NCBI RefSeq assembly: GCF_042610425.1
Contig: NZ_JBGJZM010000001.1
Coordinates: 1,550,001 to 1,614,000, forward strand
DNA length: 64,000 nucleotides
Origin: Ectobacillus sp042610425
Lineage (GTDB): Bacteria > Bacillota > Bacilli > Bacillales > Bacillaceae_G
Reading direction: 5' to 3'
In this document: positions 26,910 through 34,457 of the stretch, in pieces
Layout of the letters: each line of letters begins with the position of its first letter
How positions within the stretch are numbered: position 1 is the stretch's first letter
Made by a program: the position numbers and the translations under genes
Notes under the pieces: model-generated
The model's database searches: none
The model's input: the letters and a program-made list of their open reading frames with translations, nothing else
What the model was told of the DNA's origin: nothing

Positions 26910-27485
26910 CTATACACTTGTCAGTTTCATAATCGTTTCTGCCACGCGGCCAAGCGTCATATGACTGTTCATGCTCTTTTTCTGCATATATCGGTAGGCC
27001 TGATCCTCGGTATAGTTAAATCGCTGCATCACGATTCCTTTTGCTCTTTCAATCATTTTTCGTTCCGCCATTTTCTGTTCCAAACTCGTAATTTTTTCTT
27101 GCAGAGCAAGGAACTGCACGCGCTGACTAAGCGCAATTTCAACAGCTGGAAGCAATTCTCTTTCTTGAACTGGCTTAACCAAATAGCTATTAATTCCTGC
27201 CTTCTTCGCATCTTCGACAAGCTCCTTATGACTATAGGCCGTAAGGAGCAAAATCGCACAATCCGAAAAGCGTTTAATAATTGTGGAAGCTTTAATCCCA
27301 TTCATTTGGGACATCTTCACATCCATAATAATTAAGTCAGGCTGTAGCAAGCGAGCCTTTTCAATTGCTTCTTCCCCGTTTCTACCTTCTCCTACGACAT
27401 CGAATCCGTGCTCTTCCAGCATCTCCTTCAAATCCATACGTGTAATCGGCTCATCATCGACAATCATGACCTTCGTTTGCATCAT
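26910..27485 (-). CDS. eutV: Response regulator EutV (REC-ANTAR antiterminator)
   Basis: 191 aa. The receiver domain (1-120) has KVMIVDDEPITRMDL, the phosphorylated Asp in DLIIMDVKMSQMNG, T in LLTAYSH and K in YLVKPVQ. A coiled-coil linker is followed by an ANTAR domain (about 135-190: RAKGIVMQRFNYTEDQAYRYMQ). ANTAR proteins bind paired RNA hairpins and prevent termination. It overlaps eutW by 4 nt and is followed by the terminator upstream of eutA. Confidence 0.95.
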   Translation of the reverse strand: MMQTKVMIVDDEPITRMDLKEMLEEHGFDVVGEGRNGEEAIEKARLLQPDLIIMDVKMSQMNGIKASTIIKRFSDCAILLLTAYSHKELVEDAKKAGINSYLVKPVQERELLPAVEIALSQRVQFLALQEKITSLEQKMAERKMIERAKGIVMQRFNYTEDQAYRYMQKKSMNSHMTLGRVAETIMKLTSV

Positions 27486-28600
27486 ATCATCACCTTTTCT
27501 GGAATCGGAAACGATATGGAAACCTTCGTTCCTTTCGCAGAATGGAAGAATGAAAGATCACCCTGCAGTTCTTCCTCCACTAGCATTTTCACAAGCTGTA
27601 AGCCTAAAGACGAGCCTTGCGAGGAAGAAGTACCCTCCATTCCACAGCCATTATCCTGCACAATAATCGTCGCAATCTGTTTTCGATCATTGATACAAAT
27701 TTCAATTCTGCCCACATCTTGAGAAAGGAAGGCGTGCTTCATACAATTTTGAACGAGCTCGTTCACAACAAGAGCTACTGATGTAGCCTTATCTGAACGT
27801 AATACTAACGATTCTCCTTGTACATGGATCTCAATATGCTTTTCTGGGATATTAAACGAGGAAAGAAGTAACGTTGCCATTTGCTCCATTACAAACGTAA
27901 CATTCACTTCATCCATTCCCGTTTTCGCCAAATAGTCGTGAACCATTGCCATACTCGAAATCCGTGATACACTATCTTGAAAAACTTCTGCAACCTCTTT
28001 CGACGAAGATCGCCTCATTTGAAGCCGAAGCAAGCTCGCAATTACTTGTAAATTATTTTTTACCCGGTGATGAATTTCCTGCATCATCATCGAATGAAGA
28101 ACGGTCTGCTTCTCTCCAGCAGTGGAAGATTGCATGAGTGTCTTCACGTTTTTCTCATTTTGAATGAGCTGTGAAATATCCTGTTCTTTTATTAACACTG
28201 CTATTGTCACACCGTTTTCATCCGTAATTGGTACAATATCCTGCTGCATGACCACTTGTTCCTGGGAAATCCCCCTCGAACCAATAACAGACTTGCCTGT
28301 TTGTAAACTAAACAAAACCCCAGGTTCATTTTCCTCATAGGCAATTTGACCTACCACACAGTTTCGATACAATGACTGTGTCGTACTTGGATGTGCCTCA
28401 GCTACTACAATCGCAGTCTCTCGATCTGGCAAAAAACAATCTATAAACATATCCGCCTGTGAAAGATCCGCAATCACTTGAAGATTTCGAGCAAAATTTG
28501 AGATAATCTTACATTGATTTTCAGATAGACTAGTAGTTTGATATAAATTTAACATATCTATCATATCGCTAGTCATCCCTTCTATACATTCCAAAAACAA
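27482..28600 (-). CDS. eutW: Sensor histidine kinase EutW
   Basis: Up to 372 aa, soluble. The N-terminal half looks like a GAF/PAS-type ligand sensor, and PITDENGVTIAVLIKEQDISQ resembles a PAC segment. The kinase half has the HisKA_2 phosphoacceptor EIHHRVKNNLQVIASLLRLQMRR and an HATPase domain with NELVQNCMKHAF, DNGCGM and GSSLGLQLVKMLV. EutW senses ethanolamine in Enterococcus/Listeria and phosphorylates EutV. The frame opens with TTG at 28600; ATG 28564 (MIDMLNLYQ) after AAGGG is an alternative. It is the first gene of the cluster. Confidence 0.93.
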   Translation of the reverse strand: MFLECIEGMTSDMIDMLNLYQTTSLSENQCKIISNFARNLQVIADLSQADMFIDCFLPDRETAIVVAEAHPSTTQSLYRNCVVGQIAYEENEPGVLFSLQTGKSVIGSRGISQEQVVMQQDIVPITDENGVTIAVLIKEQDISQLIQNEKNVKTLMQSSTAGEKQTVLHSMMMQEIHHRVKNNLQVIASLLRLQMRRSSSKEVAEVFQDSVSRISSMAMVHDYLAKTGMDEVNVTFVMEQMATLLLSSFNIPEKHIEIHVQGESLVLRSDKATSVALVVNELVQNCMKHAFLSQDVGRIEICINDRKQIATIIVQDNGCGMEGTSSSQGSSLGLQLVKMLVEEELQGDLSFFHSAKGTKVSISFPIPEKVMI

Positions 28601-28984
28601 AGCTGCTTCACTTGTTCCAATGAAGTAGGAACCATTTAATATTTGAGATTACTATAGCATACTGGAATTTCATGACAAGAGGTTTGGTAGATTATCTTAC
28701 ATGAAAATTCCAATGATCCACCTTGTAATTATTGTGAACTCCTAGTTTGGTATACAATCAATCGTTACAACTACTAGCACTTCTATATTTTTTATCTACG
28801 ATTTTATACAATAGACTTATTATTATGATGCACCCTACGTAAGACCCCTACCTTTTCAAAGAAAAGAGAGTCCTCCTATTAATGCTGAAAAAAATTTAAT
28901 ATTTCTATTTCTCTTTCCTATAAACAAGATTACAATGAATTTTGTGCATAAATAATATTTCATTAAAAATAAGGAGAATTACTT
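28601..28984. other. Divergent promoter region eutW / MATE with inverted repeat
   Basis: 384 nt between divergent genes. An inverted repeat, TGGAATTTCATG (28663-28674) and CATGAAAATTCCA (28700-28712), one base bulged, lies 60-110 nt upstream of eutW. It could be an operator or a leader hairpin. No sigma-54 site and no small gene were seen. Confidence 0.45.
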
Positions 28985-30349
28985 TTGGTTGTTCAAACAA
29001 ATCCCTATCAAGAACAGACACTTTTCCATATATCTTGGCCTATTTTTATAGAATTAGCTCTTCATATGGGTATGGGAATAATAGCTACACTTATGCTAAG
29101 CCATTATTCTGACAGCGCAGCTTCTGGTGTTGGCGTTGCTAATCAATTAGTAAGTATTTTTATTTTAGTTTTCAATGTTACTTCGATGGCAGCAATGATT
29201 TTAATTGGTCAAAGACTCGGTGCAAAACATTTAAACGAGGCTCGCCAATTGGCTTATTCAGCCATTGGCTTGAACTTTTGGTTTGGTATTATCGTTTCTT
29301 TTATTGTTGTAACCTTTGGCGGACAGCTACTACTTTTATTTGATATACATGGTGATGTCCTACAGTACGGACTTACATTTATTCGTATTTCTGGAGCTTC
29401 TCTGTTCCTTGAATCACTTTCATTAGCGTTAAGCGCGATCCTTCGAAGTTATGGATATACGAGAGAATCCATGATTGTAACGGTTTTAATGAATGTTATT
29501 AGTATTATTGGGTACAGTTTTGCTATTTTAGGACTTTTTAATTTTCCTATTACAGGTGTAATAGGCGTTTCGTGGACCATAATAGGTGCCCGTACATTTG
29601 CAATTTGTGCTCTTTTCTATTTAATCTATAACAAGCTTGCATTACGAATCCAGTTCGATACTATTTTCAAATTAAATCGAAAAGATGTCCACGCAATGCT
29701 TTCCATTGGCATTCCATCAGCTGGAGAAAATATATCCTATCAATTTTCCCAGTTGGTTATTACTGCTTTAGTTGCTACTTTTGGAGATGCTTCCCTTGCT
29801 GCAAGAATTTATATAACGAACATATCCATGTTTTGCTACTTATTCACGTTAGCAATTGCAGAAGGAACGCAACTGCTTGTTGCACGTTATGTTGGGGGAA
29901 GACAATATGAAAAAGCATTAAAACGAGGAGTACGAACCTTAAAAATAGCTATGGTTGCTTCTTTTCTCACTTCATTCGCTACCGCTCTTATCGGTACACC
30001 GATATTAAAATTATTTACTAGCGATTTAGCTATCCTTGCAGTCGGCCTTCCTGTATTATGGGCTGTCGCCTTTACAGAACCAGGAAGAGCTATGAATATC
30101 GTTTTAATGAGTTCATTAAAATCATCAGGTGATGTTCGTTTTCCAGTTGTAATTGGGATTTGTGCAATGTGGGGTATCGCTGTTTCTCTCAGCTACGTGC
30201 TAGGAGTTCAATTCGGACTCGGTTTACTAGGTGTTTGGATTGCGCAAGGTGTAGATGAATGGTTCCGAGGTTGCTTCGCTCTTAAACGATGGCTTGGCAA
30301 ACCGTGGAGAAAACAAGTACACGTTCAAACTAATTTCATTGCAAAATAA
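28985..30349 (+). CDS. MATE-family efflux transporter
   Basis: 454-aa, 12-TM Na+ or H+ coupled multidrug/toxic-compound extruder. Both halves carry the MATE signature: SWPIFIELALHMGMGIIATLMLSHYSDSAASGVGVANQ in the first and SIGIPSAGENISYQFSQLVITALVATFGDASLAARIY in the second. TTG 28985 follows SD AAGGAG at 8 nt. It is monocistronic and divergent from the eut cluster. The substrate is unknown. Confidence 0.93.
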   Translation: MVVQTNPYQEQTLFHISWPIFIELALHMGMGIIATLMLSHYSDSAASGVGVANQLVSIFILVFNVTSMAAMILIGQRLGAKHLNEARQLAYSAIGLNFWFGIIVSFIVVTFGGQLLLLFDIHGDVLQYGLTFIRISGASLFLESLSLALSAILRSYGYTRESMIVTVLMNVISIIGYSFAILGLFNFPITGVIGVSWTIIGARTFAICALFYLIYNKLALRIQFDTIFKLNRKDVHAMLSIGIPSAGENISYQFSQLVITALVATFGDASLAARIYITNISMFCYLFTLAIAEGTQLLVARYVGGRQYEKALKRGVRTLKIAMVASFLTSFATALIGTPILKLFTSDLAILAVGLPVLWAVAFTEPGRAMNIVLMSSLKSSGDVRFPVVIGICAMWGIAVSLSYVLGVQFGLGLLGVWIAQGVDEWFRGCFALKRWLGKPWRKQVHVQTNFIAK

Positions 30350-30566
30350 AATGAAAGTAACCTTTGATTTAAAAAGTACATCTTGGTAACGTCGCCAATA
30401 CAAAGAGGAGCTTAACTAGAAGATTGTTTATATAAAGCTAAAGAAAGCCTGAGCAAATATGAGGTTTGGCACGTAGTTGTTTTATGTTTCTTATATGATT
30501 TTATATTTGTCTTTGGAGTTTTTTCAAATTAACTGGCCATTTCTAGAAAGTAGTTTCACTTCTTAC
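30350..30566. other. Non-coding stretch before the tRNA
   Basis: No reading frame with an SD was found between the MATE stop and the hairpin at 30567. It holds nothing else that I can support. Confidence 0.45.
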
Positions 30567-30605
30567 AAAAAAGTCATGATTCTTCTTTAATCATGACTTT
30601 TTTTT
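30567..30605 (+). terminator. Intrinsic terminator upstream of tRNA-Ala
   Basis: AAAAAAGTCATGATT pairs with AATCATGACTTTTTT around a 7-nt loop and is followed by further T. It is 218 nt past the MATE gene and probably ends its transcript. Confidence 0.88.
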
Positions 30606-30651
30606 CATATCGTTCGATTGTATACTACGTAATAGAAATTTTTATTATTTC

Positions 30652-30724
30652 GGGGCATTAGCTCAGCTGGGAGAGCGCTACGCTGGCAGCGTCGAGGTCA
30701 GGGGTTCGAGCCCCCTATGCTCCA
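30652..30724 (+). tRNA. tRNA-Ala (anticodon GGC)
   Basis: The 73-nt cloverleaf has acceptor GGGGCAT/ATGCTCC with the G3-U70 alanine identity pair, D-arm GCTC/GAGC, anticodon loop CTGGCAG (GGC) and T-arm AGGGG-TTCGAGC-CCCCT. The anticodon stem CTACG/CGTCG has one T-C mismatch (28-42). The CCA end is not encoded: TCT follows the discriminator A. A terminator follows directly, so it is transcribed alone. Confidence 0.95.
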
Positions 30725-30730
30725 TCTTTA

Positions 30731-30756
30731 AAACCCTTGTATTCCAAGGGTTTTTT
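30731..30756 (+). terminator. Terminator of tRNA-Ala
   Basis: AAACCCTTG / CAAGGGTTT with a 5-nt loop and T6 starts 7 nt past the tRNA. Confidence 0.92.
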
Positions 30757-30891
30757 ATTATATTTTTGTTTGCGGCTTTCGACTTAAATAATACTTGGGG
30801 ACGAAATTTATAAATTTCTACTTTTTACCCATGCATCTAGAATAATGTTTGATTAAATTTATACTACTACCCTTGATAACCGAACAAAAGA

Positions 30892-30934
30892 AAGAGCGTG
30901 TTTTTAAAAAAAAGATTGATCAAAACACGCTCTT
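30892..30934. terminator. Isolated bidirectional hairpin
   Basis: AAGAGCGTGTTTT (30892-30904) pairs perfectly with AAAACACGCTCTT (30922-30934). No gene adjoins it on either side, so it may be the leftover terminator of a deleted gene. Confidence 0.6.
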
Positions 30935-31214
30935 CTATATTCAATTGAATCCATCCTTTATAGTAAGTTTGATCATCTCTGTGATCATTCTTCAATTAAA
31001 GCCCCCGTTACTTTAAGTAAAAATATTCACAAACTTGCTTTTACTATGAGGGTAGTCTTTTCTTGTTATCTTTTTTGAAGAGAAAGGTCATGTAAAGAAT
31101 ATGTAACATTCTATTAAGGCTTTATTAAAATATCATTGTTAGAATAGACGAGGAAATCAGCATCCTATCATTACTATACAAAAAAGACCGGAGAAAAGAG
31201 GAAAAGGGGAAACG
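30935..31214. other. Non-coding stretch upstream of apbE
   Basis: With 30757-30891 this forms about 490 nt between the tRNA and apbE that hold no gene. It contains one copy of a 20-bp repeat (30999-31018) and the SD AAAAGGGG of apbE. Confidence 0.45.
30999..31018. repeat. 20-bp dispersed repeat, copy A
   Basis: AAGCCCCCGTTACTTTAAGT is identical to 34385-34404. Both copies are intergenic. They flank the apbE/ferric-reductase/cREC segment, and the second is next to fosB. Confidence 0.75.
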
Positions 31215-32159
31215 ATGACAACGAAGACACTTACATATCTCGCCATGAATACAACATTTGAACTCAGGTTGGATTCCAAACATGAAATTTCAACCGATTT
31301 TTTCACTAAGGTCATTTCGGAGACGGAACGTCTCGAACAAATCATGTCCCGTTTCCGGGAAACAAGCGAGCTGACATCCTTGAACCGCAATCCGAACCAT
31401 TGGAATCACGTTTCCGAAACGATGTATGACGTTTTAAGGAAAACGGAAAAGAAATGGGCGGAGACGAATGGTGCTTTCGATCCAAGGGTTCTCGCATATT
31501 TGGATCGATTGGGTTACTCGGGTGCAGAAGTCGCACCCTCGTCTTCGAGCGAGGATGCGCTATTCGACTGGAAGGCTGATGGAAAAGTGAAATTCTCCGC
31601 TCCGGTCGACCTTGGCGGCATCGGGAAAGGCTATACGGCGGATTACTTATCCACCTTGATCGAACTGGAATGCAAAGATGAATTGACAGGGTATATCATA
31701 AACGCCGGCGGTGATATGATCGTTTGCGGAACGCAAGCAGATGGCAGCGCTTGGAATGTTGGAGTGGAAGATCCCATTCATGCTTCGAATGATTTGGCGA
31801 TGGTTTTGAGCATATCCGGTGAAAAAACCGCCATTTGCACAAGTTCCACATGGAAAAGAAGATGGGAAAGTGAAAACCGAACCTTCCATCATTTGATCAA
31901 TCCGTGGACGAAACTGCCGTATCAAGGGAACATGGTGAGTGTGACGTCATTTGCGAAAAGCTGCGTGAACGCGGAAGTTTATACAAAATCCTTGTTCATA
32001 CAAGATGAGCAGAAAAACATACACTTGCCATACTTGCCTCACATTTCGATCAATGCCAACAAAGAGATTGTCTGTTCGAACGAAATCGTTTCAAATATTA
32101 TTTGGACTTTTTCCGATTTTCATGGAAAGGAGAATGTTTTTCATGCCGTTAATGACTAA
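31215..32159 (+). CDS. apbE: FAD:protein FMN transferase (ApbE)
   Basis: 314-aa ApbE-family flavin transferase, which links FMN to Ser/Thr of FMN_bind proteins. Family features: LAMNTTFELRL near the start, a RFRETSELTSLNRN segment, PVDLGGIGKGYTADYL (about residue 135), YIINAGGDMIVCG and the late INPWTKLPYQG. There is no lipoprotein signal, so it would act in the cytosol unless the start is misplaced. Base composition is distinctly more GC-rich than neighbouring genes, hinting at transfer. It overlaps the next gene by 17 nt and lies in one operon with two small membrane proteins. Confidence 0.9.
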   Translation: MTTKTLTYLAMNTTFELRLDSKHEISTDFFTKVISETERLEQIMSRFRETSELTSLNRNPNHWNHVSETMYDVLRKTEKKWAETNGAFDPRVLAYLDRLGYSGAEVAPSSSSEDALFDWKADGKVKFSAPVDLGGIGKGYTADYLSTLIELECKDELTGYIINAGGDMIVCGTQADGSAWNVGVEDPIHASNDLAMVLSISGEKTAICTSSTWKRRWESENRTFHHLINPWTKLPYQGNMVSVTSFAKSCVNAEVYTKSLFIQDEQKNIHLPYLPHISINANKEIVCSNEIVSNIIWTFSDFHGKENVFHAVND

Positions 32160-32436
32160 AAAACGTACCATTTTACTATTCTTTACGTTTGTTTTCTTTG
32201 TCAGCACTTACGTAACAGTACATTCCTATTTGAAAAACAATCATCCAACCACTTATCCAACTATTTCTAATGTTCAAATACAAAATCAAGCTGATTCTGT
32301 AGCAGGACAAATTCAAAAACTACAAAGCAATTTGGATGAAGCAACAAAAGCAAAGAATGCAATCGATAATCAATACTCCAACCTAGTTACTCAAAAAAAT
32401 GCATTATTACAAAAAGAAGGTGGAACTAATAAATAA
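32143..32436 (+). CDS. Small membrane-anchored coiled-coil protein, 97 aa
   Basis: It starts MPLMTKKRTILLFFTFVFF behind SD AAAGGAGA; an N-terminal TM helix (residues 9-28) is followed by a Gln/Asn/Lys-rich extracytoplasmic helix (SVAGQIQKLQSNLDEATKAK). It overlaps the apbE 3' end by 17 nt and the next gene begins inside its last codons, so all three are translationally coupled. No enzymatic motif is visible. It may scaffold an extracytoplasmic flavin electron-transfer chain (inference). Confidence 0.75.
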   Translation: MPLMTKKRTILLFFTFVFFVSTYVTVHSYLKNNHPTTYPTISNVQIQNQADSVAGQIQKLQSNLDEATKAKNAIDNQYSNLVTQKNALLQKEGGTNK

Positions 32437-32908
32437 AGTATGGAAGAAATCTACCATTGGAATTCTATGTGCTGGTGGTTTATACGCAGGCGTCCTTTAT
32501 AATGTCCAAGACCAAGTAAGTGCTGCCAATATTCAAAAAAATGCATATTTGCAAAAAATTCAAGAGCGAAACAATTTAAACACAAAATTAAATGACTATA
32601 ATCAAAAATTATATCAATTACAGCTCACTTACACGCAAACGGTAAATGATACGAATGTGAAAAACCAACAAATAAATGCGCTTAATTCAGAAATCGCTCA
32701 AATACAAAACCAAATTGCTGCGATGTCAGTTCGTTCGTCTTCGACGACTTCAGCGAATACAAACAGTGGCACAAGTAGTAGTACAAGTTCTGTAACAACT
32801 CAGGGACCAACAGTAGGTAAGTCTTCATCTCCCGCTCCCGCTGTAACTCCAAAGCCAACGCCAACGCCGCCACCGCCTCCCGTACAATCGGTGACAAAGG
32901 CATCTTGA
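32399..32908 (+). CDS. Membrane-anchored coiled-coil protein with Pro-rich tail, possibly a truncated FMN-binding protein
   Basis: Up to 169 aa. It has a short basic N-terminus, a TM/signal helix (STIGILCAGGLYAGVLYNV), a coiled-coil (NLNTKLNDYNQKLYQLQ), a Ser/Thr-rich linker and a Pro-rich stretch (PKPTPTPPPPPVQSV) ending TKAS-stop. Such a Pro-rich linker normally leads into a folded domain; in ApbE operons that would be FMN_bind, which is absent. The start is uncertain: ATG 32399 lacks an SD and GTG 32420 overlaps the previous gene. A terminator follows 7 nt after the stop. Confidence 0.7.
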   Translation: MHYYKKKVELINKVWKKSTIGILCAGGLYAGVLYNVQDQVSAANIQKNAYLQKIQERNNLNTKLNDYNQKLYQLQLTYTQTVNDTNVKNQQINALNSEIAQIQNQIAAMSVRSSSTTSANTNSGTSSSTSSVTTQGPTVGKSSSPAPAVTPKPTPTPPPPPVQSVTKAS

Positions 32909-32915
32909 AAACAAC

Positions 32916-32947
32916 AAAAATACCGCTATTTACACAGCGGTATTTTT
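32916..32947. terminator. Bidirectional terminator overlapping a CDS end
   Basis: AAAAATACCGCT pairs with AGCGGTATTTTT around an 8-nt loop. The stop codon of the minus-strand ferric-reductase-like gene lies in the loop, so the right arm encodes its last residues. Confidence 0.9.
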
Positions 32948-33604
32948 GTGTTTTAACGGAACCGTCATTCTCTTTTTTGGCTCTTTCTTTATTGCCCAGT
33001 GACGGTAAAAGAACGTACCAAAAGTAAGTAACGTCGACAACCCATACATTAGCATGAACGCCCGTGTGTCGGATCCACCAAAGAATCCATGAAAGGTGAC
33101 CAAAAACCAAATGACGATAGAAATCCTGTGAATATCAATCCATTGTTTAAAGTGCTTCCTGATGGATGCGGTGAACCCGATCAGGATAAGGAAATAAAGT
33201 CCAAACGCCCCTGCCAAATATGGATAGGGATGTACCGCGGCATGGATTGGGAACCACATTTGTTTGAAGGTTACCCCGGATTTGGGGTCGATCACCGTAA
33301 AGATGAGGTGCATGGCAACTAACGTATAAGTTGCCGCTATCAATGCCTGGTGCCATGGCAATAGATATTTCGACAGTTTCCATCTATCCTTATTCCTTGG
33401 GTTACTGAGCAGGTTCCCCAGTATGATCACGAAAGTCAAGACTATGTAGGAAACAATAGAGGACGACCGGCTGATGATCCAATATCTTTGGTTTTGAACA
33501 ATCGGATTATGCCCAACAATCTGCAAACCTACAAGTGTGAATGCAATGATGGAAGCCACGACTAAAAGTAAAAATTTAACTGAAGCATTTCTTTCCTGAT
33601 TCAC
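32930..33604 (-). CDS. Ferric-reductase-like transmembrane haem protein
   Basis: 224-aa protein with about 6 TM helices and two pairs of spaced histidines suited to bis-His haem: WHQALIAATYTLVAMHLIF (helix 3) and IDIHRISIVIWFLVTFHGFF (helix 5). This matches the ferric-reductase-like domain (YedZ/NOX b-type core) without the flavin domains. It probably moves electrons across the membrane, with flavinylated partners. It is convergent with the apbE operon. The start is GTG 33604 after GGGAG. Function in flavin-linked electron transfer is inferred from family and context. Confidence 0.82.
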   Translation of the reverse strand: MNQERNASVKFLLLVVASIIAFTLVGLQIVGHNPIVQNQRYWIISRSSSIVSYIVLTFVIILGNLLSNPRNKDRWKLSKYLLPWHQALIAATYTLVAMHLIFTVIDPKSGVTFKQMWFPIHAAVHPYPYLAGAFGLYFLILIGFTASIRKHFKQWIDIHRISIVIWFLVTFHGFFGGSDTRAFMLMYGLSTLLTFGTFFYRHWAIKKEPKKRMTVPLKHKNTAV

Positions 33605-33957
33605 TCATTTTTCACTCCCTTTTATCGGATTTCCCTTCATTGTATCAGTGTTGTTTTAAAAATGTTTTAAAAGGAATCAGTAGTAGAAGAATGTCCCTTC
33701 CATCTCTGATTCCTTTTAGAGCATTCACAAGTCCTTATAGAACTAAACTGTCCTTTGCTTAAATAATGCTAAATTCATAAATTAACATTTACTTTTACCT
33801 TTACTTATTCAAGAAAATGGTCCTTAGCATAAAGACAGTGCACAATTCTTCTTACTGCAGAATTGCACCAAAGTGTTGAAGATTATTACTTAAACCTTAT
33901 TTAAATAGGCACCCGTAATTAAAAAAGGCCATTTCTACTAACATCCATTATCTTTGG
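33605..33957. other. Intergenic stretch with hairpin
   Basis: 353 nt without a gene. It contains perfect 12-bp inverted arms AAAAGGAATCAG (33669-33680) and CTGATTCCTTTT (33706-33717), 25-nt loop, probably a terminator for an absent gene or a bidirectional insulator. Confidence 0.5.
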
Positions 33958-34320
33958 TTATCCAGAGTATTTATTTTGGGTAATTGAATAATGAAATATC
34001 TCAATATCACTGTCTATAAAACCTCTTCTTTGAGCTGCTTTAAGGGTATGAAACATATTTTCTCTCCCAACAACATTATCTGTATGAAGGTAGATTTTAT
34101 CTGCACGCAACCCTTTTTGACAGATGTATTTTACCAGATCATATCCTGTCGGCAACAAGTTTCCATCCATGTCTTCTCCTAAGTCATGGTCAAGGGAGAG
34201 TATATGGATCTTATAGTTTTCAATAAAATGTATTGCTTCTTCAATGCTCCTTGCAATTGTATATCCATTTGGACAGTCCCTTAAATCATCCACATACAGA
34301 TTTATCATTTTAATAGTCAT
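33958..34320 (-). CDS. Cyclic-phosphate processing receiver-domain (cREC) protein
   Basis: 120-aa single-domain protein resembling a receiver domain: INLYVDDLRDCPNGY, a middle ILSLDHDLGED with the acidic pocket, GYDLVKYICQKG, and YLHTDNVVGRENM. This matches the cREC family proposed to process cyclic phosphate ends or small-molecule conflicts. It is not an ordinary response regulator because there is no effector domain and the acidic motif differs. SD GAGGT lies 7 nt before ATG 34320. No kinase lies nearby. Confidence 0.82.
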   Translation of the reverse strand: MTIKMINLYVDDLRDCPNGYTIARSIEEAIHFIENYKIHILSLDHDLGEDMDGNLLPTGYDLVKYICQKGLRADKIYLHTDNVVGRENMFHTLKAAQRRGFIDSDIEIFHYSITQNKYSG

Positions 34321-34384
34321 AAGGATTACCTCACTCTATCGTTTTTCGCAAAAGCGCCCTATTGCTGAATATTGTTATTAAGTT

Positions 34385-34404
34385 AAGCCCCCGTTACTTT
34401 AAGT
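34385..34404. repeat. 20-bp dispersed repeat, copy B
   Basis: Identical to 30999-31018. Just upstream (about 34370) is ATTGCTGAATATT, which recurs at 35049-35061. These look like fragments of a longer degenerate intergenic element. Confidence 0.75.
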
Positions 34405-34457
34405 GTATTCCCTCACAATCTTTCCGATAAACCCTTTTTATCTGAACAGGGAAACTA

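Noticed and set aside
28663..28712. Sigma-54 promoter for the eut operon
   Set aside because: The region upstream of eutW was scanned for GG-N10-GC elements. None fits, and EutVW systems do not use sigma-54.
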